A stretch of DNA of 64,000 nt from Streptomyces lydicus (GCF_001729485.1 NZ_CP017157.1:7998001-8062000); one strand, 5' to 3'. Shown: positions 23,949-31,755, counted from the stretch's first letter. Notes: generated from the sequence alone by a model not told the origin. Program-made: numbers and translations.

Positions 23949-25271
23949 TCAGGTGGGGAGCACTTCTCTGAGGCGTGCCTCGAAGGCCGTGGTGACGGGC
24001 TCTCCGCGGTACGGAGTCAGCTGTCCGTAGAACTCTCTGAGGTGGCCGGCCAGCCGTTCGGAAGCGACCGCTGAGGCGGGCTCCAGGGCGTCCGTAGCGG
24101 TGTGGCATGCCTGGTCGAGCTTGCCCTGTTGCAGTTGGGTGCGGGCCAGCCAGATTGCGTGGAAGGCGCGTCCCCGCTGGTTGGTGCCGTGCTCTCTGCG
24201 CACGGCGTCAGCAATCAGGGGTTCAGCCGCTGCTGCTTCACCGAGCTGGCCGTGCGCGATGCCGGTGTCCACGATGAGCTTGGGCTCGTCGAAGTAGGAC
24301 ACCCAGGCGGGGTCCGGGTCGTCCGCGCGGATCAGTTCGAACTGGCGGTGCGCTTCGGAGATCGCCGTGTGGGTGGCGGCCCGGCTGCCCAGTGAGGCGT
24401 GCGCAAACGCCTCTCGCATGGCCAACATCGACTGGACGCGCGGAGTCGATCCGGCGCCGCCGCGGACTGTATCTTGCGCGGCCTGCACGAAGGCCAGAGC
24501 GTCCGTGGGCTTCTCCTGGTAAGTCGCCTGCAAGCTCATGCAGGCAAGGACGTTGGCCATGAACTGCCGGTCGTCGATTTCCTTGACGAGCTTCAGGGCT
24601 TGCGTGAAATAGGCGCGGGCCTGGTTGTACTGGCGGGCGTCGAAGTGCGTCCAGCCGGTGAGGCGGGCAAGTTCCGCCGCGACCCCGTACAAGTCGTCCT
24701 TGATGGAGCGGGACCTGCTCGTGCCCAACAGGTCGACGACGTAGCGAAGTTGCCCCACCACTGCTGGCCTGAGGGCCTCGCCCCCGTGCTGGTCGTCGCG
24801 ACGCCAATAGTCCTCGATCGATGCCCGCAGCGCTTGCAGGGTGGAGGGGCTCGGATCGGTCGGCGAGGTGAGGGCGAGGATGTTGTCCAGGTCGGATCCG
24901 GGGAGATCCACGGGCTTGAGCTGCTCTGTCGCCGCGGGTGGCTGAGCCGGCTCGCGCTCGATCACGGTGAGGGCCGCAGGTGTCTCCCAGGACCGCCTGG
25001 CCAACCCGAGCATGTGACCGGGGATGTGCAACCCGTCCGCGATGCGTTCGATCACTTCCATGTGCTGCAAACGGCGTTCGCCAGCCATCACCTCCCCCAC
25101 GCGGCTCGGGGTGAGGTCGCACAGGCGGGCAATCATCGACGGGTAAATACCGGCGTGCTTTTTCACCAGCCGGAACACCCGGCTGAAGTCCCGGACTCGG
25201 CAGGCATCGATCATCTCAGGATCAGTGAGCAGCCGACCGGGAAGCTCTCGCGGCTGGGGCGGCTTCGGCAT
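23949..25271 (-). CDS. HTH-TPR transcriptional regulator
   Basis: 440 residues. The N-terminal XRE-like HTH covers about residues 25-85 (FSRVFRLVKKHAGIYPSMIARLCD, LTPSRVGEVMAGERRL). From about residue 150 to the end, repeated helical pairs (ARAYFTQALKLVKEIDDRQFMANVLACMS; AHASLGSRAATHTAISEAHRQFE) form a TPR-type superhelix, as in peptide-sensing or SARP-like actinobacterial regulators. It is divergent from a coupled four-gene operon. A perfect palindrome in the shared gap is the best candidate for its binding site. Confidence 0.88.
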   Translation of the reverse strand: MPKPPQPRELPGRLLTDPEMIDACRVRDFSRVFRLVKKHAGIYPSMIARLCDLTPSRVGEVMAGERRLQHMEVIERIADGLHIPGHMLGLARRSWETPAALTVIEREPAQPPAATEQLKPVDLPGSDLDNILALTSPTDPSPSTLQALRASIEDYWRRDDQHGGEALRPAVVGQLRYVVDLLGTSRSRSIKDDLYGVAAELARLTGWTHFDARQYNQARAYFTQALKLVKEIDDRQFMANVLACMSLQATYQEKPTDALAFVQAAQDTVRGGAGSTPRVQSMLAMREAFAHASLGSRAATHTAISEAHRQFELIRADDPDPAWVSYFDEPKLIVDTGIAHGQLGEAAAAEPLIADAVRREHGTNQRGRAFHAIWLARTQLQQGKLDQACHTATDALEPASAVASERLAGHLREFYGQLTPYRGEPVTTAFEARLREVLPT

Positions 25272-25328
25272 CAGGCAGGCTCCCGCGGTTGAGGGCTACG
25301 AGATGTCAGCACTCTAGGGCTGGTGATG

Positions 25329-25345
25329 TTACCCAAGTTGGGTAA
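25329..25345. promoter_or_regulatory. Perfect 17-bp palindromic operator candidate
   Basis: TTACCCAA, one central G, TTGGGTAA. It lies in the gap between the HTH-TPR gene and the small-gene operon, about 58 bp from the regulator start and 130 bp from the operon start. A perfect low-GC palindrome in this DNA is unlikely by chance. Confidence 0.65.
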
Positions 25346-25474
25346 TCAGCTGGGCCTTTGGGCTGCACCACCGTCGGCGCGAAGCTGCTGCGTATGTCCA
25401 CCGGGCGACCAATTGCAATCACCTCTGACCGCTACGCCATGCGGTCTCACCGGCCCCTGCTCAGGAGGCTCGCG

Positions 25475-25846
25475 ATGACCAGGACCAGCACTCCAGCCGT
25501 TCTCTACATCTGTGCGTCGCGTAGCCAGGATGTTCCTGGTGTGGCGCACGAGCGCGCCGTGCAAGAGGGCCGCGACTTCGCTGTCAAAAACGGCCTGCGG
25601 ATCGTTGCCGAGATTGTGGATCGGTACGGCGAGCCGGTTCCGCAGAGGCGTGCCGGCTGGCTCAGGGTTCGGGAAATGGCCGAGCAGGGCGAGGCCGAGG
25701 TTGTCATCACGCGGTGGCCCAATGCTCTGTCCCCGGTCTCCGAATTCCGGCACCCCGAGCTGGATCATCTCGGACGCCACGGCGCGCAGTTGTTCTTCAG
25801 CTGGGCGCCGTTGAGCGCGATGGCCGGTGGCGGGGGTGCGCGGTGA
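25475..25846 (+). CDS. Serine-recombinase-like (resolvase N-terminal-like) small protein
   Basis: 123 residues from the ATG preceded by AGGAGG eight bases upstream (MTRTSTPAVLYICASRSQD). The order strand (VLYICASR), helix, VAEIVDRYG, and VREMAEQGEAEVVITRWPNALSP resembles the N-terminal domain of serine recombinases. The catalytic Ser/Arg pattern is not conserved and there is no DNA-binding C-terminus, so recombinase activity is doubtful. It is the first gene of a four-gene coupled operon. Confidence 0.6.
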   Translation: MTRTSTPAVLYICASRSQDVPGVAHERAVQEGRDFAVKNGLRIVAEIVDRYGEPVPQRRAGWLRVREMAEQGEAEVVITRWPNALSPVSEFRHPELDHLGRHGAQLFFSWAPLSAMAGGGGAR

Positions 25847-26073
25847 GCCGCCGCCAGACGCGGGAGAGTCGGTCACGAGAGGGCCTGGCGATCGTCGTAT
25901 TGGGTCTACTGGGGATGACACCGCCCGTGGTGATTGTTGGCGGGGCGCTGGAGTCTCACAGTGCCCGGCCGCCGGTCGCCCGCCCGGACGTCGACCCGGC
26001 TGCTGCCGCTGCTGCACGCAGCGCAGGCCCGTGCACACCTGCCTCTGATCGGGGGTGCTTCCGTGGCATCTAG
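25843..26073 (+). CDS. Small single-pass membrane protein, unknown
   Basis: 76 residues from GTG overlapping the previous stop by 4 bp. A basic N-terminus (SRRQTRESRSREG) is followed by one hydrophobic helix (LAIVVLGLLGMTPPVVIVGGAL) and a Pro/Ala-rich tail. Overlap with both neighbours indicates coupled translation. No family is recognised. Confidence 0.55.
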   Translation: MSRRQTRESRSREGLAIVVLGLLGMTPPVVIVGGALESHSARPPVARPDVDPAAAAAARSAGPCTPASDRGCFRGI

Positions 26074-26323
26074 CTCAAATCCGGGTGTGCCGGCTGGCCT
26101 CCTGCCCACTGCTCGTGGGGTGACTGCCGCTGACGTAGAGGGAACACGGGCGCTGGTCTACCAGAAGGTTCGTGGCCGTGAGAACTGCCTCGACTTGGAG
26201 ACCGCCCTGGGGTTGCTGCGCTCGGCGCTGGAGCGCTGTGGCCCGCGTGAACATGGGCGACCGGCTGAGCGGCCGGTTCAGCCGCAGGTTGAGCTCGATG
26301 GTGAGGGGTTCGGTAGTGGCTGA
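26063..26323 (+). CDS. Small soluble protein, unknown
   Basis: 86 residues from GTG; the start lies inside the previous gene by 11 bp. A helical core (VEGTRALVYQKVRGRENC, LDLETALGLLRSALERCG) is followed by an acidic/Gly tail. The stop overlaps the next gene. No family is recognised; it is probably accessory to the operon. Confidence 0.55.
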   Translation: MASSSNPGVPAGLLPTARGVTAADVEGTRALVYQKVRGRENCLDLETALGLLRSALERCGPREHGRPAERPVQPQVELDGEGFGSG

Positions 26324-26957
26324 GCACCCCGGGCGTAGGCAGCCCTTGGTGCCCTACGTCGTCTCATGGTCCGCGGAGCTCGCCGACCATGAAGACCAGT
26401 TGGTGATCCGCTGGGATGCGAAGGGGCCGAAGCTTGGCTACCGCAACGAGCGCCCGGCCGATCGCGTCGGCCGGGACCAGGTGCTGTGGGGACGGATGGC
26501 TCACCGGCCTGAGGTAGGCCGGCCCCAGTACGACTGCATGCACCCCGGGCGCCAGTACCGCGCCATGTACGCGATGAAGTGCCAGGTCTGCGGCAACCAG
26601 GCGTCAAGAAATGCGGACGGCTGGCTGTTCCTGGACTGGCGCAAGCCATACGACCGGTCTACCTGGCCGGAGCGTTCCCTGTCGGGGATGCCGCCGCTGT
26701 GCGATGAGCACGCCCGTGTGGCCATGGCCGAGTGTCCCCACCTACGGAAGGCAGAGTGCGTCGTCCTGAGGGTCCGGTCGCCTCGTCTGTGGGGGTACTC
26801 CGGCACTCCGTACAAGCTCACTGGCGAGGGCTGGGCTGTGCACGAGCGCAATGCCCTCCTGCCCTGTGGTGACCCGTTGTTGCGCGCGGTCCTCGCTACG
26901 TGCCTCTACCGCGAACTGCGCGATGTCACCGTCGTCAGCGAGGGACTTGCTGACTGA
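26316..26957 (+). CDS. Conserved accessory protein with CxxC knuckle, unknown
   Basis: 213 residues from GTG overlapping the previous stop by 8 bp. MYAMKCQVCGNQASRNADGW contains a CxxC pair, and MPPLCDEHARVAMAECPHL supplies further Cys/His, together a possible zinc site similar to HNH-type knuckles but without the full HNH signature. It is the last and largest gene of the coupled operon. Function is unknown. Confidence 0.6.
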   Translation: MAEHPGRRQPLVPYVVSWSAELADHEDQLVIRWDAKGPKLGYRNERPADRVGRDQVLWGRMAHRPEVGRPQYDCMHPGRQYRAMYAMKCQVCGNQASRNADGWLFLDWRKPYDRSTWPERSLSGMPPLCDEHARVAMAECPHLRKAECVVLRVRSPRLWGYSGTPYKLTGEGWAVHERNALLPCGDPLLRAVLATCLYRELRDVTVVSEGLAD

Positions 26958-27570
26958 TCGCGTCGCCGGAGATGCCGGCGCAACAACTGAGACCGGACCG
27001 CCCCCTGAGCCTGGCAGCACGCGGGCGGTCCGGTCGGGGAGTTCATGATCAGAACCCCGGTGCCGATGGTACTGGGGCTGTTGTCGTGCTCACTGCGGCC
27101 GGCCCTCACGAGCGGATGACGAGAGGAAGTTGTGGACCTTGCGGAACAGGCGGCACGGGCGGACAGCAGGACAAGGTGCGCTCCTGGGCCTCAGCCACAG
27201 ACAGTCAGCCACGAAGCGGCCGCGCTGTGACGAGCACCCGCCATGTGTGCACCCGCGCCCCATCCGGTCTGTACCACGCTGCTCTGTACTGCCGTGGGGC
27301 GCAGACATGGTGCCGCCGCGGAATCGGCTGTCTGGCGCTGCTGGTCGCGTGCGCCTGGTGGAGAGGTATGGCAGATCGCGGCCGGAGCGTCGGCCTGGTG
27401 GTGCTGCTTCAGGCTGGGCGGGTTGCTGCCTGGTCTGGCTGGCCTGGCTTCGGGCCTGCGCGCTGAGCGGTGGGGGGCCGCCGGGGAGCGGTGGCGGAGA
27501 CAAGGAGCGGCGGCGGCCCCCGTCCGCCAGCGCGCGGCCCGCGTAGTCGGCCGCCTGGAAGGGGCACGGG
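26958..27570. other. Degraded gap between operon and integrase remnant
   Basis: Open frames here overlap on both strands and none has a convincing start or family match. The stretch is probably eroded sequence of the older element, including the lost N-terminal part of its integrase. Confidence 0.5.
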
Positions 27571-27908
27571 CACGGCCTGGTCTTCACCACGAAGAACGGG
27601 ACGCCCATCGAACCGCGGAACCTGAATCGGTCCTTCGAGGCACTGTGCGCTCGTGCCGAGGTCCGGCGGGTCCGCTTTCATGACCTGCGTCATACGTGTG
27701 CGTCACTGCTCCACGAACAGGGCGCGACGCCCGCATGATCATGGAAGTCCTGGGCCAAAGCTCGATCCGCGTGACCATGGACATCTACACCTTCGTACGG
27801 CTCGACTCCCAGCGCTCCGCCTTCGACCGCGTCGGGGACGCACTGAGGGGTGACGGCAGGCGGCCGGACGATGACGACGGCACCGTCGGCGTCCCGGTGA
27901 CCGCCTGA
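27571..27908 (+). pseudogene. Tyrosine integrase, C-terminal remnant with frameshift
   Basis: Residues from HGLVFTTKNGTPIEPRNLNR through VRFHDLRHTCASLLHEQG, then after a shift near 27736 MIMEVLGQSSIRVTMDIYTF. The HxLRH box is intact, but the LGH histidine reads Gln and the nucleophile Tyr lies in DIYTF. N-terminal and first-Arg regions are missing. It differs clearly from the intact integrase of the AICE, so it belongs to a separate, older insertion. Confidence 0.85.
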
Positions 27909-27935
27909 TCCACTCCGCAGCAGCCCTCGGAAGCG

Positions 27936-27958
27936 GTTGCCGTCAAACACTGCCGTCA
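27936..27958. repeat. Paired arm-type repeats, right end of older element
   Basis: GTTGCCGTCA at 27936 and ACTGCCGTCA at 27949 (period 13), directly after the integrase remnant and 51 bp before the 44-bp attachment repeat. They match the pair at 19608 in sequence. Confidence 0.55.
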
Positions 27959-27968
27959 TCCGCAAACG

Positions 27969-28003
27969 CCAGAGGCCCCGTTCGAATCGAACGGGGCCTC
28001 TGG
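27969..28003. terminator. Strong bidirectional hairpin
   Basis: A perfect 17-bp stem with a single central base (CCAGAGGCCCCGTTCGA and complement). It holds the place between integrase remnant and attachment site that the hairpin at 42246 holds for the AICE, so it probably once ended both the older integrase and the tRNA transcript. Confidence 0.75.
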
Positions 28004-28008
28004 CCTGC

Positions 28009-28052
28009 TGTGCGCTCGGCAGGATTCGAACCTGCAACCTTCTGATCCGTAG
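28009..28052. repeat. attL: 44-bp copy of tRNA-Arg 3' end
   Basis: Identical over 44 bp (TGTGCGCTCGGC ... TGATCCGTAG) to 42285-42328, where the sequence is the 3' portion of an intact tRNA-Arg gene including T-arm and anticodon stem. Here the rest of the tRNA is absent. This is the left attachment site of the AICE and also the right one of the older element. Confidence 0.92.
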
Positions 28053-28506
28053 GCGGGTGCCGCGGAGGGCGGCGCACTTATGGCCCTCCATCCGTGCTTC
28101 GCTGCCCTGGTACATCAGAGCATCCTCGTCTAGTGGTGTGCGCTGCCGTTGATGTCAGCTGTTGATGTCAGCCCAAGACGTTGCCGGGCCGCCGAAAGCT
28201 TCGACCGGAGGCGACCACAGTTGTCAGCCCCCGGGCAGCGCTCGTCAGCGTCGGCACATGGGTCTACCGCATGCCGCGGTGCCCGCGCAGTCCATGGCCG
28301 CCGAACCAATGGCGACCACCCCAGGGGCTACGGCTCACCGATGGGTCGCCTTCGCCCTATCAGCCTGATAAACATCCCGGCAAAGCAGGAGCTCACTAGC
28401 GGAACTTCGATCCGCAAACTTCGTTAAATAAAAGCACACCTATAGCCATGCACGATTGACAAGTCTATACTTATCGCAGCGCAACCTAAAACCCGAGGAG
28501 CCGAGC
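28053..28506. other. Left-end gap of the AICE
   Basis: It holds the arm-type repeats and then about 330 bp with no supported gene. Composition drops sharply after about 28370. The AT-rich stretch with TTGACA (28456) and TATACT (28466) must contain the cargo promoter, but these two hexamers are too close together to pair as -35/-10. Confidence 0.5.
28148..28170. repeat. Paired arm-type repeats inside attL
   Basis: GTTGATGTCA occurs at 28148-28157 and 28161-28170 (period 13). A matching pair with identical spacing lies inside attR at 42224. They probably bind the integrase's N-terminal domain. Confidence 0.6.
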
Positions 28507-29322
28507 GTGCCTGAACCACAATTCAAACGTGAAGCAGACATGCTTACACCAATCGCGAGTCAAGCAACTCAGTTAATGCCTGGAAGCAGCGAGACCCTGT
28601 TCGAAGTACAAACAATCGCAGGCATTCCAGACATCGTCTTTATTGACTTCGACACGACAACCCTGGAGCACAGAAAGGAAACTTCGAAATCATTCATTGT
28701 CGACTTCTCCGACATGTGTGTTCTGCAGGCCCTTGATGCATCCAATCACGAAGTGATCACTTCGGCCGAATTGGCATCTCGACTTCCATTGAGCGCCAAA
28801 TACATCTCGTCAACCGTACTGCCGCGACTTACGGAGTACGGCTACGTACGCAAACACTCTCGCGGGAAATGGATTTCCGAGTCAAAATTCAAAAGCCTAG
28901 CCAAACGAATCTGCACCATTGAGGTGAAAATCCGCGACTGGCGGAGCGGATACAGTCAGACTTTGCGCCATCGAGCCTCGACAGATTTGGCGTGGCTGGT
29001 GCTCGATTCCACTTACTCGACACCCGCCACAGAACACCGAGAGTGGTTCAAACGGGCAGGAATTGGATTGGCTACGCTAGACAACGAAAGGGGAGTCAAG
29101 CGCGTCGTCTCTCCAAAGTTGAAAAGAGGACACAAAAGAAACGTTTACCGCGAATTGCTGGCTGAAAGAGCCGCCCACCTCTACGCAACAGGTCAGACAA
29201 GCGGCTCTATCGGTCTTGTCTTTGGTGTAGATCTAACGACTACTACAGGGCCTGATCCCAGGAGGCCAAATGTCGGGGAACGTCATTCGTCCCCAAAGGC
29301 AGTTCACTTGACCACCTCCTAG
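28507..29322 (+). CDS. Predicted PD-(D/E)XK nuclease with inserted winged helix
   Basis: 271 residues from GTG, chosen because GAGGAG lies seven bases upstream. Residues 33-47 (E33, then GIPDIVFID with D42) and 137-145 (TIEVKIRDW, E139-x-K141) give the E...PD...ExK pattern of the PD-(D/E)XK nuclease core. The downstream ARG/LEU-rich helix (SGYSQTLRHRASTDLAWLVLDS) and the strand IGLATLD fit the end of that fold. Residues about 67-125 between the motifs read as a winged helix (SAELASRLPLSAKYISSTVL, RLTEYGYVRK). The C-terminus is basic. Low GC and TTA codons mark it as foreign. Its 3' end overlaps the convergent barrel gene by 80 bp. A DNA-targeting role is inferred. Confidence 0.6.
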   Translation: MPEPQFKREADMLTPIASQATQLMPGSSETLFEVQTIAGIPDIVFIDFDTTTLEHRKETSKSFIVDFSDMCVLQALDASNHEVITSAELASRLPLSAKYISSTVLPRLTEYGYVRKHSRGKWISESKFKSLAKRICTIEVKIRDWRSGYSQTLRHRASTDLAWLVLDSTYSTPATEHREWFKRAGIGLATLDNERGVKRVVSPKLKRGHKRNVYRELLAERAAHLYATGQTSGSIGLVFGVDLTTTTGPDPRRPNVGERHSSPKAVHLTTS

Positions 29323-30664
29323 CATTCGCCACAATGCGCCGCACTGCTCCGTGACGTCCACCGCGGGCTGAATCCTCATGCACCCTGGCTGTCAGTTCGC
29401 CCATGCAGTAGAGGTGATGAAGCGCAGCAAGTGCGTGAGACCAAGTTGGGTTTCTGAACAACTGCGGGCAGTACGTGCAGGTGCAGTCAACATATCCTTG
29501 GGACGACCGAACGACGTCATGAGCGCTGCTGTCTACTGTGTGCAGCATCTGCTTCTCGAAATACCTCTGGGCCTGCTGCTGGCCCTTCCGTGCGCGGCGA
29601 AAGGCGTACTCCGCAAAGGATTGCTCGGAGCCACTGAAGCCCAGTCCATACCCAGCAGCACCATGCGCCAGCGCAAACCAGCCGGTGATACCAGTCTGAG
29701 GTAGCAGCAGCGGCCGGCCCTCATCTGCGCACAGATTAGAGAGTCGCTTGATGCCCATGAGAAGATCCCCGTCTTCGGTGGGCGCGAATGCCTTGGCCTG
29801 CGCCCATTGAATTCGGATGTACAGGACATCGAACTGGTCCTGATCGAGGATCTGATCTAGCAACCGATTTCGCAAGGCTTCGCTGGAGAGCCACCGCGAC
29901 GGCAGAGTCAGGTTTAGCGCTAGACGTTCGCCTCTCTCAGTCAGTGCCAATGCCTCATCTGCCTCCTGAAAGGCACTGTCGAGGGAGGCCTGCGGGGTGT
30001 CTGGGTCGAGTGCCCTACCAGGGGTGAGTAGCAGATTTGCCCCGATGGCGCGCTGAGCATCCAGGACCTGCAACACCCAGTCGGTGTCTTCAGTAGTGGA
30101 GAGGTAGGGGGCATATCCCCATGCACGCTTTCCGATAGGGCTTGGAGACAGACGTAGAACTTTTTCGTCGAGTCGATAGCACTGCGGGTCGGCAATGCGT
30201 AGAGCTGCAACGGACGCCTGCCGGAGAAAACCACCAAGCTTCTCCCCCTTAGCAGCGGGGAGGTTAGCTACTGCTCCGATAGCAATGGAACGACCCTTTT
30301 TGTGATGCAGTTCTCCCATTACCCATGGGAGGAGTTCTGCGTTACGCCCTCCTCGGTGCACAAGGTAGATGGGGCGATCACCAGTCAGGGAACTATCTCG
30401 ACTCACGACCGTTGGGGCAGAAGCTGTTTCTGTCACCGTAGAACCGGGCGGCAGCGCTGATAAAATACTGCCGGCTTCCGTACCGGACACGGCCAAGTAC
30501 CCTTTGCCGTCGTCAATCGGTACGTATTCGTCCTCAGCGTCTAAGTACGCGTTAGCCGCCTCGTCTTCAAGTTGCTGCTCATCGACTACGTCTGTGAGGC
30601 TATCCTCGTCCTCCAGCCAATTCAGGAGGTCTTCCGGCATAGGGTCAGGCTCTTCGTGTGGCAT
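29243..30664 (-). CDS. Barrel-like cargo protein with TGT-like Cys/His cluster, unknown
   Basis: 473 residues. An acidic N-terminus (~50 residues, DEQQLEDEAANAYLDAEDEY) precedes about 300 residues with repeating strand-helix units (SIAIGAVANL, LALNLTLPS, DVLYIRIQWA, PLLLPQTGITGWFALAHGAA, YGLGFSGS) suggestive of a TIM-like barrel. Near residue 397, VDCTCTYCPQLF and then ALHHLYCMGELTARVH resemble the CxCxxC...H zinc site of tRNA-guanine transglycosylases and DpdA-like enzymes. The resemblance is by eye only, and no catalytic Asp is assigned. It starts 5 bp after the kinase stop with GGTGAGG overlapping that stop, so the two are one operon. Confidence 0.5.
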   Translation of the reverse strand: MPHEEPDPMPEDLLNWLEDEDSLTDVVDEQQLEDEAANAYLDAEDEYVPIDDGKGYLAVSGTEAGSILSALPPGSTVTETASAPTVVSRDSSLTGDRPIYLVHRGGRNAELLPWVMGELHHKKGRSIAIGAVANLPAAKGEKLGGFLRQASVAALRIADPQCYRLDEKVLRLSPSPIGKRAWGYAPYLSTTEDTDWVLQVLDAQRAIGANLLLTPGRALDPDTPQASLDSAFQEADEALALTERGERLALNLTLPSRWLSSEALRNRLLDQILDQDQFDVLYIRIQWAQAKAFAPTEDGDLLMGIKRLSNLCADEGRPLLLPQTGITGWFALAHGAAGYGLGFSGSEQSFAEYAFRRARKGQQQAQRYFEKQMLHTVDSSAHDVVRSSQGYVDCTCTYCPQLFRNPTWSHALAALHHLYCMGELTARVHEDSARGGRHGAVRRIVANARRWSSELPLGTNDVPRHLASWDQAL

Positions 30665-30669
30665 CTACC

Positions 30670-31497
30670 TCACCTTTGCTTCCTGAGTCGCAAAAGGTTG
30701 CTGGCGCTACTGCCTCGTTCGTGCTCAACAACCGAGGTGAGCCTATCGAGGACTTGCTTCACTTCCTCTGGGCAGTCAGGGGGCAAATCCTCGGGCCCAC
30801 CCATCAACTCGCTAAACGCTTCGTCAACACTGTACTTTTTGCCTGACGAATAGAAAGGATGTCTTCCAGAGATGAGCTGACGCACCGAAACTCCCACCGC
30901 CCACAAGTCGGCCGCTTTGCGGGCACGCCGCCCCTCCAACTGCTCGGGCGCCATGTAAGGAGGGGTGCCGATATGCCCGGGGTAGACAGTGATCGTGGTT
31001 GCATCCATCTGCTTAGACAGCCCAAGGTCGAGCAATACAGGTTGGCACCAATCTCCGTGTCGCAATGAAATATTGGCAGGTTTGATATCTCGATGAATGG
31101 TAGCCGCCTTATGCAGCGCCTGAACGCCTAGCAGCAAGCCTTGCAAAAACCCTGGAGTAAGCTCTACAGGTAGAAGATCGCCTCGGTTTAGGTATCCTTC
31201 CGCATCGCCGCCTGCAATATACTCAAAGCGCAATGCGGGGCGCTTCTGCCCACCAAGGCGAAATTCGTCCAGACCTCGAAAATCTACAACGTAAGGCGAA
31301 TTTACGCGAGTGAGCCCATCCACTTCGCGTTCCAGTCGCGTTCTCGGATAGTCATCGACGCAGATGATTTTTACTGCCTCGGCGCCAGCCTTCCAGGTAT
31401 CGCCATAGGCTCCCGACCCGAGAAAAGTAACGGGCACGCCAAGGCTGTCAGCGACCTCGTCGGCACTGAAACGCGGGGAAGCAATGGGTTGAGTCAA
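30670..31497 (-). CDS. Ser/Thr protein kinase
   Basis: 275 residues from a TTG start with a weak ribosome-binding site. The glycine loop is FLGSGAYGDTW (27-32), the ATP lysine is K43 in AVKII, and the catalytic loop is HRDIKPAN (D137, N142). DLG (157-159) replaces the usual DFG, and the activation segment ends GTPPYMAPEQLEG. There is no membrane helix, PASTA or other sensor domain, so it is a compact soluble Hanks-type kinase. It is co-transcribed with the barrel protein, which may be its substrate or partner. Lower GC than the backbone. Confidence 0.88.
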   Translation of the reverse strand: MTQPIASPRFSADEVADSLGVPVTFLGSGAYGDTWKAGAEAVKIICVDDYPRTRLEREVDGLTRVNSPYVVDFRGLDEFRLGGQKRPALRFEYIAGGDAEGYLNRGDLLPVELTPGFLQGLLLGVQALHKAATIHRDIKPANISLRHGDWCQPVLLDLGLSKQMDATTITVYPGHIGTPPYMAPEQLEGRRARKAADLWAVGVSVRQLISGRHPFYSSGKKYSVDEAFSELMGGPEDLPPDCPEEVKQVLDRLTSVVEHERGSSASNLLRLRKQR

Positions 31498-31755
31498 GGA
31501 CGTCTCGCTTCACGACTTGCCTGCTGGGCACGGTGTGGGGGCTTACGACGTGGGGTGTCGCAATCATCCAGTACTCATGTCGTCCTGTAAGGCAGTTCGG
31601 CAAAACCGGCGAAAGTTACCCGAAAACCCGAGCGGCAAACCTTCACATAAGGGGCATATGCGCCCGTCAAATCATGCGGCGCCCCATAAGAGGGCTGCAC
31701 TTGTGGGAGATGCACGTCTGGGGCTCGCACCGTGGCCCTACTGGGTGGTCAAAAA

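Larger units (their letters stand above)
19499..28052. mobile_element. Probable older, decayed integrated element (tandem to the AICE)
   Basis: The right boundary is the 44-bp tRNA-Arg 3'-end copy at 28009-28052. Just inside it are a remnant tyrosine integrase and paired GTTGCCGTCA-type repeats. At the left, 19608-19629 carries two more copies of GTTGCCGTCA, about 110 bp inside a short match (GTGCGCTCGGC at 19499-19509) to the start of the 44-bp sequence. The content is typical accessory cargo with an IS and lower-GC genes. The left attachment copy is only 11 bp, so that end is tentative. Confidence 0.45.

Noticed and set aside
25475..25846. Functional serine recombinase
   Set aside because: Only a partial resolvase-like fold is suggested, the catalytic residues are not conserved and the DNA-binding part is missing.
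28507..31497. A Pgl/BREX-type system based on the kinase
   Set aside because: No PglX methyltransferase, PglZ, PglY or PglW-length kinase is present. The kinase here is a compact 275-residue protein.
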